DNA of 64,000 nucleotides from Adineta vaga (taxonomy: Eukaryota > Rotifera), in NCBI GenBank assembly GCA_021613535.1, contig CP075497.1, positions 13,268,001 through 13,332,000 of the forward strand, written 5' to 3'. Of this stretch, positions 12,018 through 33,411 are shown piece by piece; positions within the stretch are counted from its first letter, which is position 1, and each line of letters opens with the position of its first letter. The translations under genes and the position numbers were made by a program. The notes below the pieces were generated by a model, which had not been told where the DNA came from, searched no databases, and saw only the letters and a program-made list of their open reading frames with translations.

Positions 12018-13007
12018 TTATCGTCGATTGTTATTAGTTGTCGCATGAATAATGGTATTCACAGCAATACGGTGGTGGACACGACACGATAATTTCATCT
12101 TAATTTTCTTGTGTAGTTCTGGTGTTGAATATAAACAAACAAATGGAATAAGAAATATAAATAAGTATGCAACGTAGAATAAATATTGTTCTTCTTCTGC
12201 ACCATTATCTTCAGGTAAACCACATAAATGTGCAAGTGAAAGCAGATTCAATGGTAAAATAAAAACAATAGCTAACATTGACATTAATAATAATTGTATT
12301 GTCATTCGACGATGTTTACGCCATTGAATTTGTTGTTTGAGACGTTGTTTTTGTCGAATAACACGAACTAAGAGAGCTATACTTATAAAAGCTATTAAAA
12401 AGCCTGGTAAAAGATTATTTCCAATAAAATCCCACATTCCCATTATTAAATCATCTTGATAACAAGGAGATGCATTACATACTGGTAATTCATAATCATA
12501 TGTATTTTCACATGGAAATATAAAAATTGCATAAATATAGAAAATCAATACGTATAAAAGGACAATAATTAAAGGTAAATAATGAGCATAGAATTGACCA
12601 CGTTTTGTCGTCATCCATTGTGCATTAAATATGAGAATATGTCGTTCAATTGTTGCCCATGCCAAAAAAATTTGTTCACCATTATATAATCCATATGTAA
12701 CGAACCACCAAATAAGACATGTCGCTGGAGTTGAAGGTTTTACAAAACCGGAATTGATTATAAATGCTAGATGAAAAGGTATATCAATTAATTCAACTCC
12801 CAAACCAAATATTATTAAAATAATAATCACATGATTATTTAATGTTTTTCGAGCTGTACGATTAGTCCAAAAATAAATTAATAACGTAAAACTACATATA
12901 ATTGATGGAAAATCAGTTAGAAGAAAAAGCCAAAATCGAATTGGACGTGGTATTGATACTTCCATATTGTGAAATGCATCGTCTGAATCATTTGTATAAG
13001 TTGTCAT
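12018..13007 (-). CDS. Rhodopsin-like orphan GPCR
   Basis: 329 residues, one exon, seven hydrophobic segments. TM1 lies near residues 25-48 (FWLFLLTDFPSIICSFTLLI). TM3 ends ATIERHILIF, the DRY-equivalent of this bdelloid subfamily. TM5 follows the loop VCNASPCYQDD. The basic third loop RQKQRLKQQIQWRKHRRM precedes TM6, and TM7 is near YVAYLFIFLIPFVCLYSTPE. A basic C-tail follows. A glycosylation site (NDS) lies near the N-terminus. It is related to the truncated receptor at the left edge. Starts at the only suitable ATG (13005-13007) and ends with a stop at 12018. No ligand can be inferred. Confidence 0.88.
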   Translation of the reverse strand: MTTYTNDSDDAFHNMEVSIPRPIRFWLFLLTDFPSIICSFTLLIYFWTNRTARKTLNNHVIIILIIFGLGVELIDIPFHLAFIINSGFVKPSTPATCLIWWFVTYGLYNGEQIFLAWATIERHILIFNAQWMTTKRGQFYAHYLPLIIVLLYVLIFYIYAIFIFPCENTYDYELPVCNASPCYQDDLIMGMWDFIGNNLLPGFLIAFISIALLVRVIRQKQRLKQQIQWRKHRRMTIQLLLMSMLAIVFILPLNLLSLAHLCGLPEDNGAEEEQYLFYVAYLFIFLIPFVCLYSTPELHKKIKMKLSCRVHHRIAVNTIIHATTNNNRR

Positions 13008-14634
13008 TTTTCAGAAGAATAGTATCAAAATGAATACAGAACATCTTTTTTTAACATTTTAAATGTTAATCATACTTTTAAGCAATCATCGAAGTAGAAA
13101 GTTATTATAATTTTATTTTTGATTCACTATGAGATATCTTTGTTACATACTTTTGTGTTCAAAGACGTAGTTCTTAAGGAAAAAAGAACTTTTTTCTCTG
13201 TTTATGACGTTGTCAAATGTTGTATGATCATATTCTTCATGTTTATAATAAAGAAACTATATAGATGACAAGACGATTTCAACGCTATTTTTGATGAATT
13301 ATAATTTCAAGGTAGTTCAAACATTCTTTAAGTTGTGAATTTCTGACTGTCTGCTCATAAATCTCAAAAAAGATTTCACAGGTACTATACGCTTAGAAAA
13401 ATAACTGATTTAATTTATTCCATGATAAATGTGATATCTTTATCTGTGACACGTATGATATTCTTATTGATAAAGATAACTTTTATATACTTGGGTGTAT
13501 GAGATGTGTGTTCTTTCTTTTAAAATTAAGAGTAGCAGATTATATTTAAATCATCAAAATTATTCAAATTCATATGTTAGAAACGAAATAAAACATGTAT
13601 TTCATATGATTGAATTATATTAAATGAAAGCAATATATTTTCTATTGAATTCTTTCAAATTTTTGTACATGTACATTATATATATATATCTGTAACATAT
13701 AAATTCATAAGGGTATATGAGTAAGAAAAGGGAAAGACTCTCATCCACTTCCTCAAGATCGTATAGTTAATATTATGCGAAACGAGACACTTGACGAACA
13801 TTTCATAAAATATGTTCGTGTTCTGAACGAAAGGTTTTTCATATTATTCTTGATGTATAATACACGAAAAATATTATAAATAGTAGTCGAAGTGTTTGAA
13901 AATAAAATAAAACTATTATAAATAAATAACAAATTGATCTAAAAGTAGAATTAGATTATTTTCAATAGTATCCGAACTCCTTTCGAATGAGCAATAGTTA
14001 ATAGAAATTGTGCTAATAAAAAATATTTCTCGTGATGATTCTGGTAGAACGATTTGTACCTGTCTGAGATACTTTTTGTAGTACAAATAACTTTCGGATA
14101 AAATCTGAAGTTTCCTCATTTATTTTTTTTAATTATATTTTCTAAACAAGTGTTTTATCGAAGATCATAGTTTACTTTTCAGAATTAGGTGCAATTATTA
14201 TAAGATAATCGTTAATTGCATTTGCACTAATGAAGCCATTGAAGAGAATGTTGAGTTTTCGTCTGAGATATGAAAGGAAACACTTTAATCGATCTTCTAA
14301 TTAGGTAAAAATTTGAATCCTTTGAATTGATATTATTTCAAGACTTCTGTTAAAACTATGAGTAAACAAAGAGACAGTAAGATTTTTTTATGATTTCATC
14401 AAATATCTTTGACAAATGAACAATGTATTACGTTGATAGAAAGATTGCTTCTCACAATTCTCTCTCTCTCTTTCTCTCCCTTACATAAAGAAGAAAAGTA
14501 TTTGTTTAACGAAGCAATAACCCATTTGACATTTTTTCGCTTCTAAACGCATTTATCGATACAAAATATGTACATTGTTGAGCTGACTTTATAAAGCGAC
14601 ATAATTGGAAAATATAAAAAATAATATACGTATT
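13008..14634. other. Intergenic, no gene seen
   Basis: About 1.6 kb of AT-rich sequence with a short TA run near 13679. Short ORFs (13916-14119, 14589-14837, both minus) have no recognisable features. It is the shared 5' region of a minus GPCR and a plus surface protein. Confidence 0.45.
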
Positions 14635-17131
14635 ATGAATATCAAATACTTACTCTTTTTTGTTATATTACAAATTTGTATTGTATATGGATCGCATTTT
14701 CGGGGTGGAACAATTACATGGTCAGTTCTATAAGAAATATCTTCTTTTTTGAAATATTTCTTTTGTTTATAGGAGACCTTTGAATGCAACTGCATCTGGT
14801 AGTTCAGCCGATTTTGTAATACGTGAAAGATTTTCATGGCGTCGCAGTTACAATTATCCTGCTTCTGGTATCATTTGTTTTTGTGATGATACAACTATTG
14901 CTACTAGCGGTACAATTGGCGAAAATGATTTAGTACGATGTACGGCTGGTTCTTATTGTCCTTCTTGGAGTCTTATGAATACAACAACATTTTGTACAGA
15001 TTACAGTACTACTCTTGACGTTAGTTCGGGTGAAAGAACTCGAGTATATACATTACCATTGAATATTTCATTTACCATTTATTATTATAGTGGTAATTGG
15101 CTAAATGATCTTGTTAAAGGAGGTAATACAGCGTGGTTTGTTTCAAATCGTGTTAATACAAATCTTAGACCAGATGGTTATATTAATACCAGTCCTGTTG
15201 CTGTTACACTACCGATTATCTATAAAGAAATCAATATAGAACATGTACATGTTATTCAAATGTCTGATTTTGACAGCGATGATATCTTACAATGTCGATG
15301 GGCCAATGCAAACGTTTCTTACAACACAAATCAACTTGATGAATGTGGTGGAATATGTGAAGGCGTTCCTGGTGCTCGTCTTATTCAAGAGAATTGTACA
15401 ATTGTATTTACTTTAACAATTGCTGGACTATATGCAGGAGTTGCATTGCAAATAGAAGATTTTTATAATTCTGCAGCATTGATAGCCAATACACCAATGA
15501 GTTCAGTTCCACTTCAATTTCTTTTCTATGGTTATCCTACACCCATCGTTTGTAAAACGCCACCAACAATCATTGGTAACCGACCCAATCGTGGTAAATT
15601 TACATATTACTGAATATTTTTTTTGCTTATCATGATTTCTTTTTAGCTTGTATTGGAACGCCGATTGGTTCTAATGTTACAGAATATGTTATAGTTGAAA
15701 CATATTGTCCAGGACAAACAATTGACAATTTTATAACAAGTAGTCCAATTGGAATGGAAAAAAGTGCAATTCTCAATCCAAGTCCTGGTCAGTTATGATT
15801 GAATCATTCGATTAACTAATATTTCTTTTCTTTCATAGGTATTTATCATTTAATTCTTAGTTGGATTCCAATATCTGCTCAATATGGTCCTGAACCATTT
15901 TGTGCGGGTGCTATTGATAATAATAATCTACAATCTAATCAATGGTGTGTTACATTTTTGGTTGGTTTTGATTCACCAGATGTCATTCGACCAAAAGTTG
16001 TTCAAGGTTCTATCTCTCCAATTGGTACTATTTTTCAAAATCACACACTTTTTTCATTTCAAAGTAAAATTTATTTCCTATTATTTTGATAATTGAATGA
16101 GAAATTTTTTTTGATTTTTAGCAACAAAATCCGTTGGACGTCCAACACGTAATGGTACAAATATTTATTTTCGAGATGCAACTAATAATGGTACAATTGT
16201 TGCACAATTTGATTGTGGTTGGGCACCTGAAGTGACATTTACAGGTTTTACAACAGTTATTCGTTTTAATAATACTCCACCATGGCAACCTGGACATTTC
16301 TATTATGTAACAATGGCTGGTGGTATGTTTTATTGCAGATCATCTATTCAGAATTTAGATATTCTTTTCTCTATAATTGTAGGTGTTGTAAGTGGAACGG
16401 AATTTTGTGGTAATTTAGTATATTGTTGTTGAAGAAAAAAGAGGATAAAAATGAAATGATATCATAGGACCTGAATCTGCACCAATCAATGATCCAACAT
16501 ATTGGGTATTCAATATTTGGAATCCAGCATTATCATCAACAACAACAACTACTACAACTCCTTTTACAACAAATACAATTACTACAAGACCAACATCCAC
16601 TACTAGTATTAATACTTTAGTATGTTCAATTAATCTTTTATATTATTTATTTTGTAATATTATTTATAATTAATATTTAGTTAACAACAACTGGTATTGT
16701 AATTACAACTGCTGCTCCTGCTACAACAACAACTTCAACTACTGCACCTCCAACTACAACTAGTAGAGAATAGAATTTCATTTAATCTTTTACATGTATA
16801 TTATATGTTTTATAGCTTCTACAACAACAACTGGTTCAACTGGATCAATAATAACAACTGAAACAACAGCTGCTGTTATGTATTCAAAAGATTTCGTAAA
16901 TTTTTATGCTTATTTCAATACTATTATATCTTGATTTTGTATTTATCATAGGAAGAAGCATGTAAATATCCCATATTAATAATGACAACAGTCATATTTG
17001 CTATAGCATTTCCTATACAAACTGTGGTCATGTATCTTGCATTTATAAAATTTGAAAAAATGTACAATCCATCACGTATCAACGCTAAAGCAAGACATCA
17101 ACAGCGAATGAAACGAATTATGCGAGCTTAA
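14635..17131 (+). CDS. Type I surface protein with SHFRGG N-terminal domain, Thr-rich stalk and C-terminal TM
   Basis: About nine exons with short introns. Exon 1 (ATG 14635) encodes a signal peptide (MNIKYLLFFVILQICIVYG) and then SHFRGGTITW. Exon 2 (about 14772-15594) continues with a long extracellular region rich in Cys (CFCDD, DYSTTLDVSSGERTRVY, CGGICEGVPGARL) that ends TPPTIIGNRPNRG. Further exons give two more segments of the same kind (CIGTPIGSNVT; FCAGAIDNNN; QFDCGWAPEVTF; GTEFCGPESAP). A long Thr/Ser/Pro stalk follows (TTTTTTTPFTTNTIT and later runs). The last exon has a membrane helix (LIMTTVIFAIAFPIQTVVMY) and a short basic tail ending RMKRIMRA. The domain occurs in other bdelloid proteins, but I know no function. 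Cell-surface adhesion or coat is inferred from the layout only. Confidence 0.75.
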
Positions 17132-17327
17132 AGACAAATTTTATTGGGGGATGAGTGTGAGTGTGTTTTTTATTTTTAAATAAAAATGATCGATGTAGCC
17201 ATAGGTAAGAGGGCAAATGCCTGTTGAAATTTTGATATTGTTTATACAATTTCTGTCAAAGTAACTTTCGTCTACCGACAAAAGTTTTGCTTTTTCTTGT
17301 CCAACTTAAGAATATATTTGTCTAGTT

Positions 17328-17972
17328 CATTGCAAATGATGTGATTGAGACACACTTCGTCGTTTGATTGGTATATCATGAGCTTGAGTATTTCCAACAG
17401 TTATTGGTGTAATCATATTTCTTCTTCTTCTTCTTACGAAATAAACTAAATATACTCATCTGCAATAAAATATTCACCATCACTTGTTTCATAACAAACA
17501 AAAAGTAAAATATGAAAATTAAAAAGAAAAAAGAATCCAACAATACAAATAATAATAATCAATACATTTTTTGATCGATTAAACCAAGTATTTGGTTGTA
17601 TTCGACTCAGAAATAAATATCGATCAAAACAAACGAAAACATTTAACCATGCTGAAATTTGAAGTGTTAAATAATTAAAAAAAAAAGAAAACATTTACAT
17701 GATACAATTGTATATGAATAATTTGATGTAAAGTTATAAATTATATCAAGATAAGTATCAAAAGTCCATCCATATAATCCAAGAAAATCAATCATGACTA
17801 TTGCACGTATATAATAAATTACTGGATGAATTTGAGCATTTTTTAGAAATGTTTTTCGACATAAAATAATAAATGTTAAAATATTAAATATTGTACCAAT
17901 GATAAACATTGATAAACTATAATAACCCATAAATAGGAATTTATTTTGATTTGAATCACTTGTATTTGTCAT
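17328..17972 (-). pseudogene. Decayed rhodopsin-like GPCR (frameshift, TM5-TM7 missing)
   Basis: The N-terminal frame (17972 to about 17680) gives TM1, TM2 and the TM3 start SYTIVSCK. It then runs into a T10 homopolymer near 17683-17692. The receptor continues in another frame as FNYLTLQISAWLNVFVCFDR, with the DRY-equivalent DRY in CFDRYLFLSR, and TM4. One extra T would join the two. After TM4 and the loop Cys (FVCYETSDGEYFIADEY) a stop follows at 17446. A basic tail-like stretch (RRRRNMITPITVG) in a shifted frame comes next, with no TM5, TM6 or TM7 between. It is best read as a pseudogene with an internal deletion. The homopolymer break alone could be an assembly error, but the missing helices could not. 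Confidence 0.65.
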
Positions 17973-18685
17973 TTTGATTTTGTAAAATTTAAATAAGACA
18001 GATTTTTCAAGTTTTTATTGATAATGAAATAAAACAAAAATAAGAAGATTTCTTTATTCTTCTTTTTTTTTAATTATAAATATTGAAAATAATTTATAAT
18101 AACAATTATATTTATCGGCATCTTTGATATTCTTTCATATGATGCATTTTATTTTTACTTGTCCTTTTTCATTGATGTCAAAGTTATATTATAGGACAAG
18201 CATTTGAAATAATAACTATTCTTAAAAATAATTAACAAAATTTTATACTCATATACATCTACTCAGATCGACAAATTCAACAAAATATTTTCGACTATTC
18301 TTCAGAAATCTAAAGGACTCAAAGTTTCAAGTGTCTGTCAATAACAATAAGAAAGATATATAAGTTTACATTTTTAATAATTTTCATGCGTTATTTCCAT
18401 TTGATATATAACATGGACATTGATTCAATCATTAGCAAAATTATGCTCAACAAAACATTTCTCATTACGTATATATGTCATTTATATGGCTCTTCTTCAG
18501 CAAACATATCTCCAAATGTAAATCCGTATCCAAACATAATGATAAATGTTTGGCACCTCATCTATACATACCTTCGAAAATTTATTCATGACATATAAGT
18601 ACTCACAAATGTTAGAATGTTTACGATTAGAATTCATAGAAGTTTGATGAGAAGAGAAACAAACAACGTTTAAAATATCAGTCAA
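17973..18685. other. Intergenic, no gene seen
   Basis: AT-rich. The overlapping ORFs 18386-18598 (+) and 18497-18685 (-) are unsupported. Confidence 0.4.
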
Positions 18686-21413
18686 TCAAACTTCTTTGAT
18701 AAGTATACCATAAGGTCGAATATTTTTAGGTTCAGGTACAACCCATATTTCGTTGGTGGCACATTTGACATCATTAGGATTTACTGCTACTTGAAACATA
18801 CACTGAAAGTTTTTTGTACCTTTTAACGTGTCTAGCTTCACTGTTCCTACAAATCCAGTTTTCTCTAACCAGCTAGGACTAGGAGAACAGTAAACACCGG
18901 GTCCATATGCAGCAACTCTTGCCGTACGAAAACCAGTTTTATAAATACTAGCCAGAGCGTCGACACACGGCGCGGGAATCTCGTTAAATGTGTTAAAACC
19001 ATTAAAATCTTCTGATCTTGCACTACCTGTCCCGTGAAAAGCTCTGTACCAGTTGCCACCGTGTCCAAAGGGATGAAGCCAATCATCATTGTCATATTTT
19101 CCCAACACTCGTAGTCCGTATCTAGTCCATCCAGCAGCTGTAGTGTACGTTTGTGTACGTCCAGGTGGACCAACTTGATGGGTTTCTGCTTGATTACCGA
19201 AAGTTTTGTTGCCTCGTTCATCAAAATAGGATATATCGAAAGTTGGACGGTATAACAATGGATGAATTTTTGCACTTACGAACTGAGGAAATTGATTCTT
19301 TAAGTTTTGTGAATCGTTCTTTAGCTTTTGCGCTAGATTTGATGGTAAATCTGATACTGTATAAACTATATTGAATGTTCCGACATAAAAATCTTTTACA
19401 ATGATATTATTTATATGAACTTGATGTGCTCTGGCCAATCGGTTACGAATATCTGCGAGAACTGGATGAGATTTTTCGTTTTTAATTGACGTTTTTAAAG
19501 TTTGAACGAGTATTAAGTCATCTTCATTAGTTTGTGAATTATTGTTCCCGCCTAAACCTTGACTACTGGCTAATTTCAAGACGAATGGTTTGTCTTCAGC
19601 ACCAAGATCAGCTAAATTTCCAGCTGCATCGTGAAGATCTGTACCATTTTTAGAATCATAAAATAAACATTGTTGATCTTGAGTACTCAATAATTTATTC
19701 AAAACATGACATAGAGTATCTCTGTTGGATGGAATTCCGGATGGCTTTGTATTTAATATTGATTTAGTAAGTTCTTCAGCTTTCTTAATAGCAGGTGTTG
19801 TTTCATTGGTAGCATCATCGATATTTGGAAAACTATCATAATAGTTTTTGGATTCAACTTGTTCCTGTAGTATTTTTTCACGAACTGGATCAGGATCAGG
19901 TGAAACTGAAAAAACTTCAAGCAACTATTTAGTCATGAATAATGTTATGTTCTCTTATACTTATATTGGAATACGATAAATTACACATTATTAAAAGCTT
20001 TTCTTTTAAATTTTCATTTCATAAATCTAGATCAACTTGCAGATGAATTCAAGTCTATTTATATTTAGTGAAATTTACTACTCGTCTTAATTATTTGCTA
20101 TAAGCGAGAAATGATAAATTATTTATGAGAATGTTTTTCTAACACTTAACTTTTCATATTGTTTCATTAGAAATTATCGAAAATTCATTTGTGCTTTACC
20201 TGCCGGACTTTGGAAAACTTCTTTCTGTAATGTTTTGTCATTCATTGCTTTCGGAGGACGAACTTGACATCTTAAACGTATCTCAGAATTTGGATGCATA
20301 CATGCACCCTCCCATTGCTTTGCGAAATCTTTGGCTCTTTGCTGATCTGAAAACCTGTTCACCCAGGCAAACCAATTTGAATGATCTTGTTGATCTACTG
20401 GAATAACAATATGATTTTCTGGTAGATTTAATCTAGCTGCTAAATCTCTTTTGCTAATATGTTCCGGTAGACCAATAATTTTCACATGCCATTCTTCTAT
20501 TTCAGACATGTGCTTGGGAAATGTTGATCGTGACTCATAAGTGGGCAACTCCTTACTCTGAGTTGCCATTCGTGTACCTGAACTTTGGATGAAGTTGGAA
20601 TCGGTTACTCGTCGAGCTGCCAATATCGGTGTCCGCATCGTTATATCTTCTAAAAGCAATGATACCGTTTATTAATTTACGAGTGAAAGACTATCTTGCT
20701 AATTATTGCGAATGAATTAGAATACATTTTGCAAGATAAAAAACTTACCATAATGACATTTATGAGTATGAATGAGTAAAATATATCTACGTTAATTTTT
20801 TATATATATTTCTATTATCCACGAGTTTAAACATAAAAGCTGACTAGTATTTAGAATTCTAAATTCTAGTAAATAGTAAATTACCTGACATCTTTGTCGT
20901 TTCAGGAGATACGTTTGAAGTGTCGTATTGTTGTGTTGAGCTTTTAATCATATCTAAAGCATTCCGTAATTGTGTTATTTGTGGTATTTCTTCATATTCA
21001 TTTGTTGCAATACTGCAGCGAGCAGGAGTGTATGCAGACCTGGAAAACTTTGTTTCCACCGGTGCCTTAGGGTTATTTTCTGTTCCTTCGGATTCTATAT
21101 AAGTTTAAAATTCAAATAATAAATGGTGATTATTTGTAGTCTTACCTTTCGATACAGATGCAAAACATTGGATTGTTCCACCAAAAATTGATGAATCTGA
21201 CCATCGATTCCGAAATTCCTTGGCTTCTTGTTCATTGTCAAAATTATTAACCCATGCATACTGCGTATTATTAACATAAGTTTGAACCTTCGGAATGACG
21301 ACACGATATTGTGGTTGTAGACCTAATCCCTGAGTTAGTTGAGCTAAAGTGACAGACACAGGAATACCAGTGATTTTAACTCTCCATTTAGGGTTTGTGA
21401 TATTGGATGCCAT
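18686..21413 (-). CDS. RRM-RRM-PARP-like ADP-ribosyltransferase
   Basis: Four exons: 21413-21146, 21094-20885, 20649-20200 and 19905-18686, with matching phases at each GT-AG junction. Exon 1 encodes an RRM-like fold (WRVKITGIPVSVTLAQL ... YAWVNNFDNEQEAKEF), exon 2 a linker, and exon 3 a second RRM-like fold (WHVKIIGLPEHISKRDLAAR ... WFAWVNRFSDQQRAKDF). Exon 4 holds a helical region and a C-terminal PARP-like domain. I read an H-Y-E triad there: His in RAFHGTGS, Tyr in YGPGVYCSP, and Glu in CATNEIWVVPEPKNIRPYG. The RRM-plus-PARP order recalls animal PARP10/14, but the catalytic part resembles a divergent family with GWTRYGLRVLGKYDNDDW just before the HGT motif. Activity (mono or poly) and target are not known; RNA binding is inferred from the RRM folds. 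It is divergent from the vault-PARP gene at 23972. Confidence 0.65.
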
Positions 21414-23300
21414 TGTTCTTTAAAATGTTAATAATGTCAAAAGAATTTTATTGTTCGGATATTTAATCTTAAAAAATGTATATATTGAAAGCACAAAGTA
21501 TTGACTCTGTTAAGAGAAAAAGCGGATTTGAAAATCCCAAAGAACTTGTTTTTTAAGATTTCACTAGTTAGCTTCCTTTAACATAGATCTATTAACGAAA
21601 AAAAATGAAATCTAACCTTCAGGGCCCGCTTTCCTCCCTTACTATATAAATGACATATGTACAAGACTACAAAGAGCACGAGTTGCGAAATATGAATGAA
21701 CTTAACATATGTATCGAGATTAATTTATGTTACCTGAAACTTGTTCAACCAGTTCCGAACAGGTTACTATATTATTATCGAATGTATTCTTCTAGTGAGA
21801 ACAATTTTTTTCATTTCGGCTGTATTTCAGATTTACATAAACGAATAGAGAAACATTTTTCTTTATATGTTTTTGTTTGCTCTGCTATTTTGTTTTTCAT
21901 TTTCCAGGCAACAAAAACATCAAAGGTGAAAATTAACCCATCAACTAAAAATAACATTGTTTTCTTTGAAATAACGAGTGAAACAGTAGTAAACTTTTAG
22001 ACCATTTTCTTCATCATGTGTCTATGAAACATATACTTGCATATTGAAATGTAAATCTTTTAAAATCTGTAAGACGAGAAAAACCTTTCATATGATCATT
22101 GTTCATATCAAACAATATGATTTAGATGATGTTTATGTAAAAAAAAGTATTACTAAACAAGCTTTCAGCGGAATATAGAATACGACAACAAAACGTCTAA
22201 CAAAAAGAAAAAACTTAACAACAACAGAAAGAAAAAATTGCGATGCACGTTAAATCAAATATGCAAGTGCAGTTCACACAAGGGTGTGGGTGTAGGTGAA
22301 ACCATGTAAGGGGAATGGACTTGGTTGTTGAGTATGTGCAGTGTGTATAGTCGCATGAGCTTGAGGTTATAGGAATATATGAAAGTTTAGTAGAATGTAT
22401 CATTGTCTCTTTCAGGATTGAGTCCAGCAAGGTCTAGAGGGCCGACGTATTACCTGTATTAGATTCTGACAAACACCTTTTTGTTACGGGCTTTGATCAT
22501 CATCGTATCGATGGATCAGAATAAAATCTCGTTTACACAAAAATTCTTATGGTAAAGCTTTAAATAGTTCAGTGAATTATTTTAAAAAGTTCTCTTTGAG
22601 TTTATTTAAGAAATTAGAAGAAAATAGAAATCCTATAAAACAATAAAAGGTATTTTGTTTTTCACATCTATATTGTGTAGAGATTGGCTAACAGTTGTTG
22701 TTCTAACATATACTATCGCATTCCGAAAGAATTATCCGACGAGGACAAGAGATTATATTTAATAAAACGTATAATGATGAATTGCTTACAATATAGACAA
22801 ATACAATTCAGTATTATATTTTTCACGCTCAATTGACCGAATATTGATTATAAAATTTGAAATTGTTCAAACAATCAAAAGAGAATGAATATCAATTTAT
22901 AGATTTTTGTTGAAGTCATAAGTTAGTTGTATCAATATTCATTTCGAATGACGTCATCTCGTTTCTGTTCTTCTTTATATCAAATGATACAAATTAATTT
23001 GATATTATTTAAAATTCAAAAACTTCAAAAAAAACACTGTTTAGTCTTTTTGTTCTTCATCTAAGATACAACACAGGTGTGTTATGTTTACCTTCTGTAC
23101 AATGAAAAGAGGAGTAATCAGCTCTTTTATTTGCATAATACTCAAAGGACGTACTTTATTCTTCTAATATATGGACATGTATTCTACGGTTTTGATAGGA
23201 TACAATGAAGTGACATTTTTTTTGTGTCTATTAGTCATCTGTGAAAGTTTGAGAACTTCTTGATTTTTTTTAAAATAATCATTTACGAGAACATATTCAT
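21414..23300. other. Intergenic, telomere-like fragment at 22280-22303
   Basis: About 1.9 kb between two divergent genes. One GGGTGTGGGTGTAGGTG fragment lies at 22282-22298 and a poly-purine stretch near 22200. The ORFs at 21650-22000 (+) and 22215-22430 (-) show no family features. Confidence 0.45.
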
Positions 23301-23504
23301 TTGAATCATTCACAAAATCAAACAATAAATAAATATATTGATTCAACAACGAATATTTCTTCTCATAAGAAAACTAATGAACCTGTTATGGTTTTTATGC
23401 AATCACGATTAAGTTGTTCATTATGTAATGAAGATTTTAATAATCGACAAGATTTTAAAAATCATATGAGAGAAATACATCGTTTTGATGGAGAAGATCA
23501 ATAA
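23301..23504 (+). CDS. Small single C2H2 zinc-finger protein
   Basis: 67 residues. The C-terminal half holds one classic C2H2 finger, LSCSLCNEDFNNRQDFKNHM followed by REIH, with spacing C-2-C-12-H-4-H. The N-terminal half is polar and Asn/Thr-rich. A single finger in so short a protein is unusual. It may be the last exon of a larger gene, or a remnant. No upstream exon was identified. A nucleic-acid or protein-binding role would be inference. Confidence 0.45.
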   Translation: MNHSQNQTINKYIDSTTNISSHKKTNEPVMVFMQSRLSCSLCNEDFNNRQDFKNHMREIHRFDGEDQ

Positions 23505-23971
23505 GACTAATACGAATAAACAAACATTCTTTTTTTCCTCTGTGTATCTCAAATAGAAATCTAACAAGTAATAATTATTATTTTCTCATTAAAATCATTT
23601 ATTTAATTTGAAAAAAAGGATAGCCGTGGGTATTTTTAAATTAACTCGTATTCTTGCGGGTGTAAATATGCTACCTAACACCCTTGTATTCTTAATATTT
23701 TCACGAAATGAAATAAGTAGCGCTATGATGTTAATGATTAAGTGCATTAATGTGATGCTTCATTATTTGTAACAATTTTCCATGATATACCAATGGTTTC
23801 ATAAGCTTGTGCAATAACTTTTTAACATACAAAATTGTAAAGAAAAACACCAACGATATTCGTCTACTTTTTTTTTCCTTTGCATAGAATAACGTGTAAC
23901 TTATATTGAAAATAGATAATAAAATGAATATATTTATATCGATTAGTCCGTAAATTATTGATTATTTTTCG
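23505..23971. other. Intergenic upstream of vault-PARP gene
   Basis: AT-rich; no gene or recognisable regulatory site seen. Presumed promoter region of the gene starting at 23972. Confidence 0.4.
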
Positions 23972-32752
<8,781 letters not shown>

Positions 32753-32842
32753 AAAACGATTCTGAGTGACATCTATTTGTTTACCTATAATCATTTTTTC
32801 ATCACATTTTTAATATTCTAATCTCAAAACAGAAAACATACA

Positions 32843-33019
32843 TTGAGGGTGTGGGTTATGGGCTGTATGTGAAGTATATGAGATGTTGATTAGAGTGAAA
32901 TTTAGATTGATGATGAGGGTCTGAAGTTGAGAAATAGACTCCAATGAAAGATGCGAATTTGATAAATTTTGGAAAAGGGTGTGGATGTTGTTGCCTTCTT
33001 CACCCACACCCACACCTCA
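32843..33019. repeat. Telomere-like elements (two)
   Basis: A single arm GAGGGTGTGGGT at 32845-32856, and a compact inverted element at about 32978-33017 that starts GGGTGTGGATGTTG and ends CACCCACACCCACACC. It lies directly downstream of the vault-PARP gene and next to the dispersed repeat at 33070. Confidence 0.6.
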
Positions 33020-33069
33020 CGACAATAGTTTTCGTCCTTAAGTTTTGCTATATTGGCTTTTATAGGATA

Positions 33070-33411
33070 ACTAACGGAGATACCCGCTCCAAAGAGGACA
33101 CAATTTACGTCATCCATCTGCAAAAGTTCTCTTCTCATCTACCCCTTGGAGGTGGTAATCCGCTCTCGACCTTCCGCAGAACTTAGGGGAGTCCGGTAAA
33201 ACGTTTCGCGTCGCCAGCTATCAGTGGGATCGAAAAACTCCTATATGCCATCACCTGGGTGAAAATTCACCCACACCCTCCCATGACCATTCTTATCGCA
33301 TGCCGATCTTCCTCTGGACCTAGGGAAGCATTGTGGAAAATTTGGTGATATTAGCTTTTACAAGGACTGAATGCATAGCGAACAAACAAACTTTCTTCTT
33401 TATGTATATAG
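33070..33411 (+). repeat. Unclassified dispersed repeat, copy A (near full length)
   Basis: Starts CTAACGGAGATACCCGCTCC and ends with AGCGAACAAACAAACTTTC followed by an AT-rich tail. The internal landmark GGGTGAAAATTCACCCACACC is self-complementary. The start matches 56702 and the end matches 56650-56700, 57320 and 57890. It holds no convincing ORF. A non-autonomous retroelement or similar is inferred from its 5'-truncated relatives. Confidence 0.6.

Noticed and set aside
32902-33186. ORFs on both strands around the telomere-like element and repeat start
   Set aside because: Formed from repeat sequence; no domain features.
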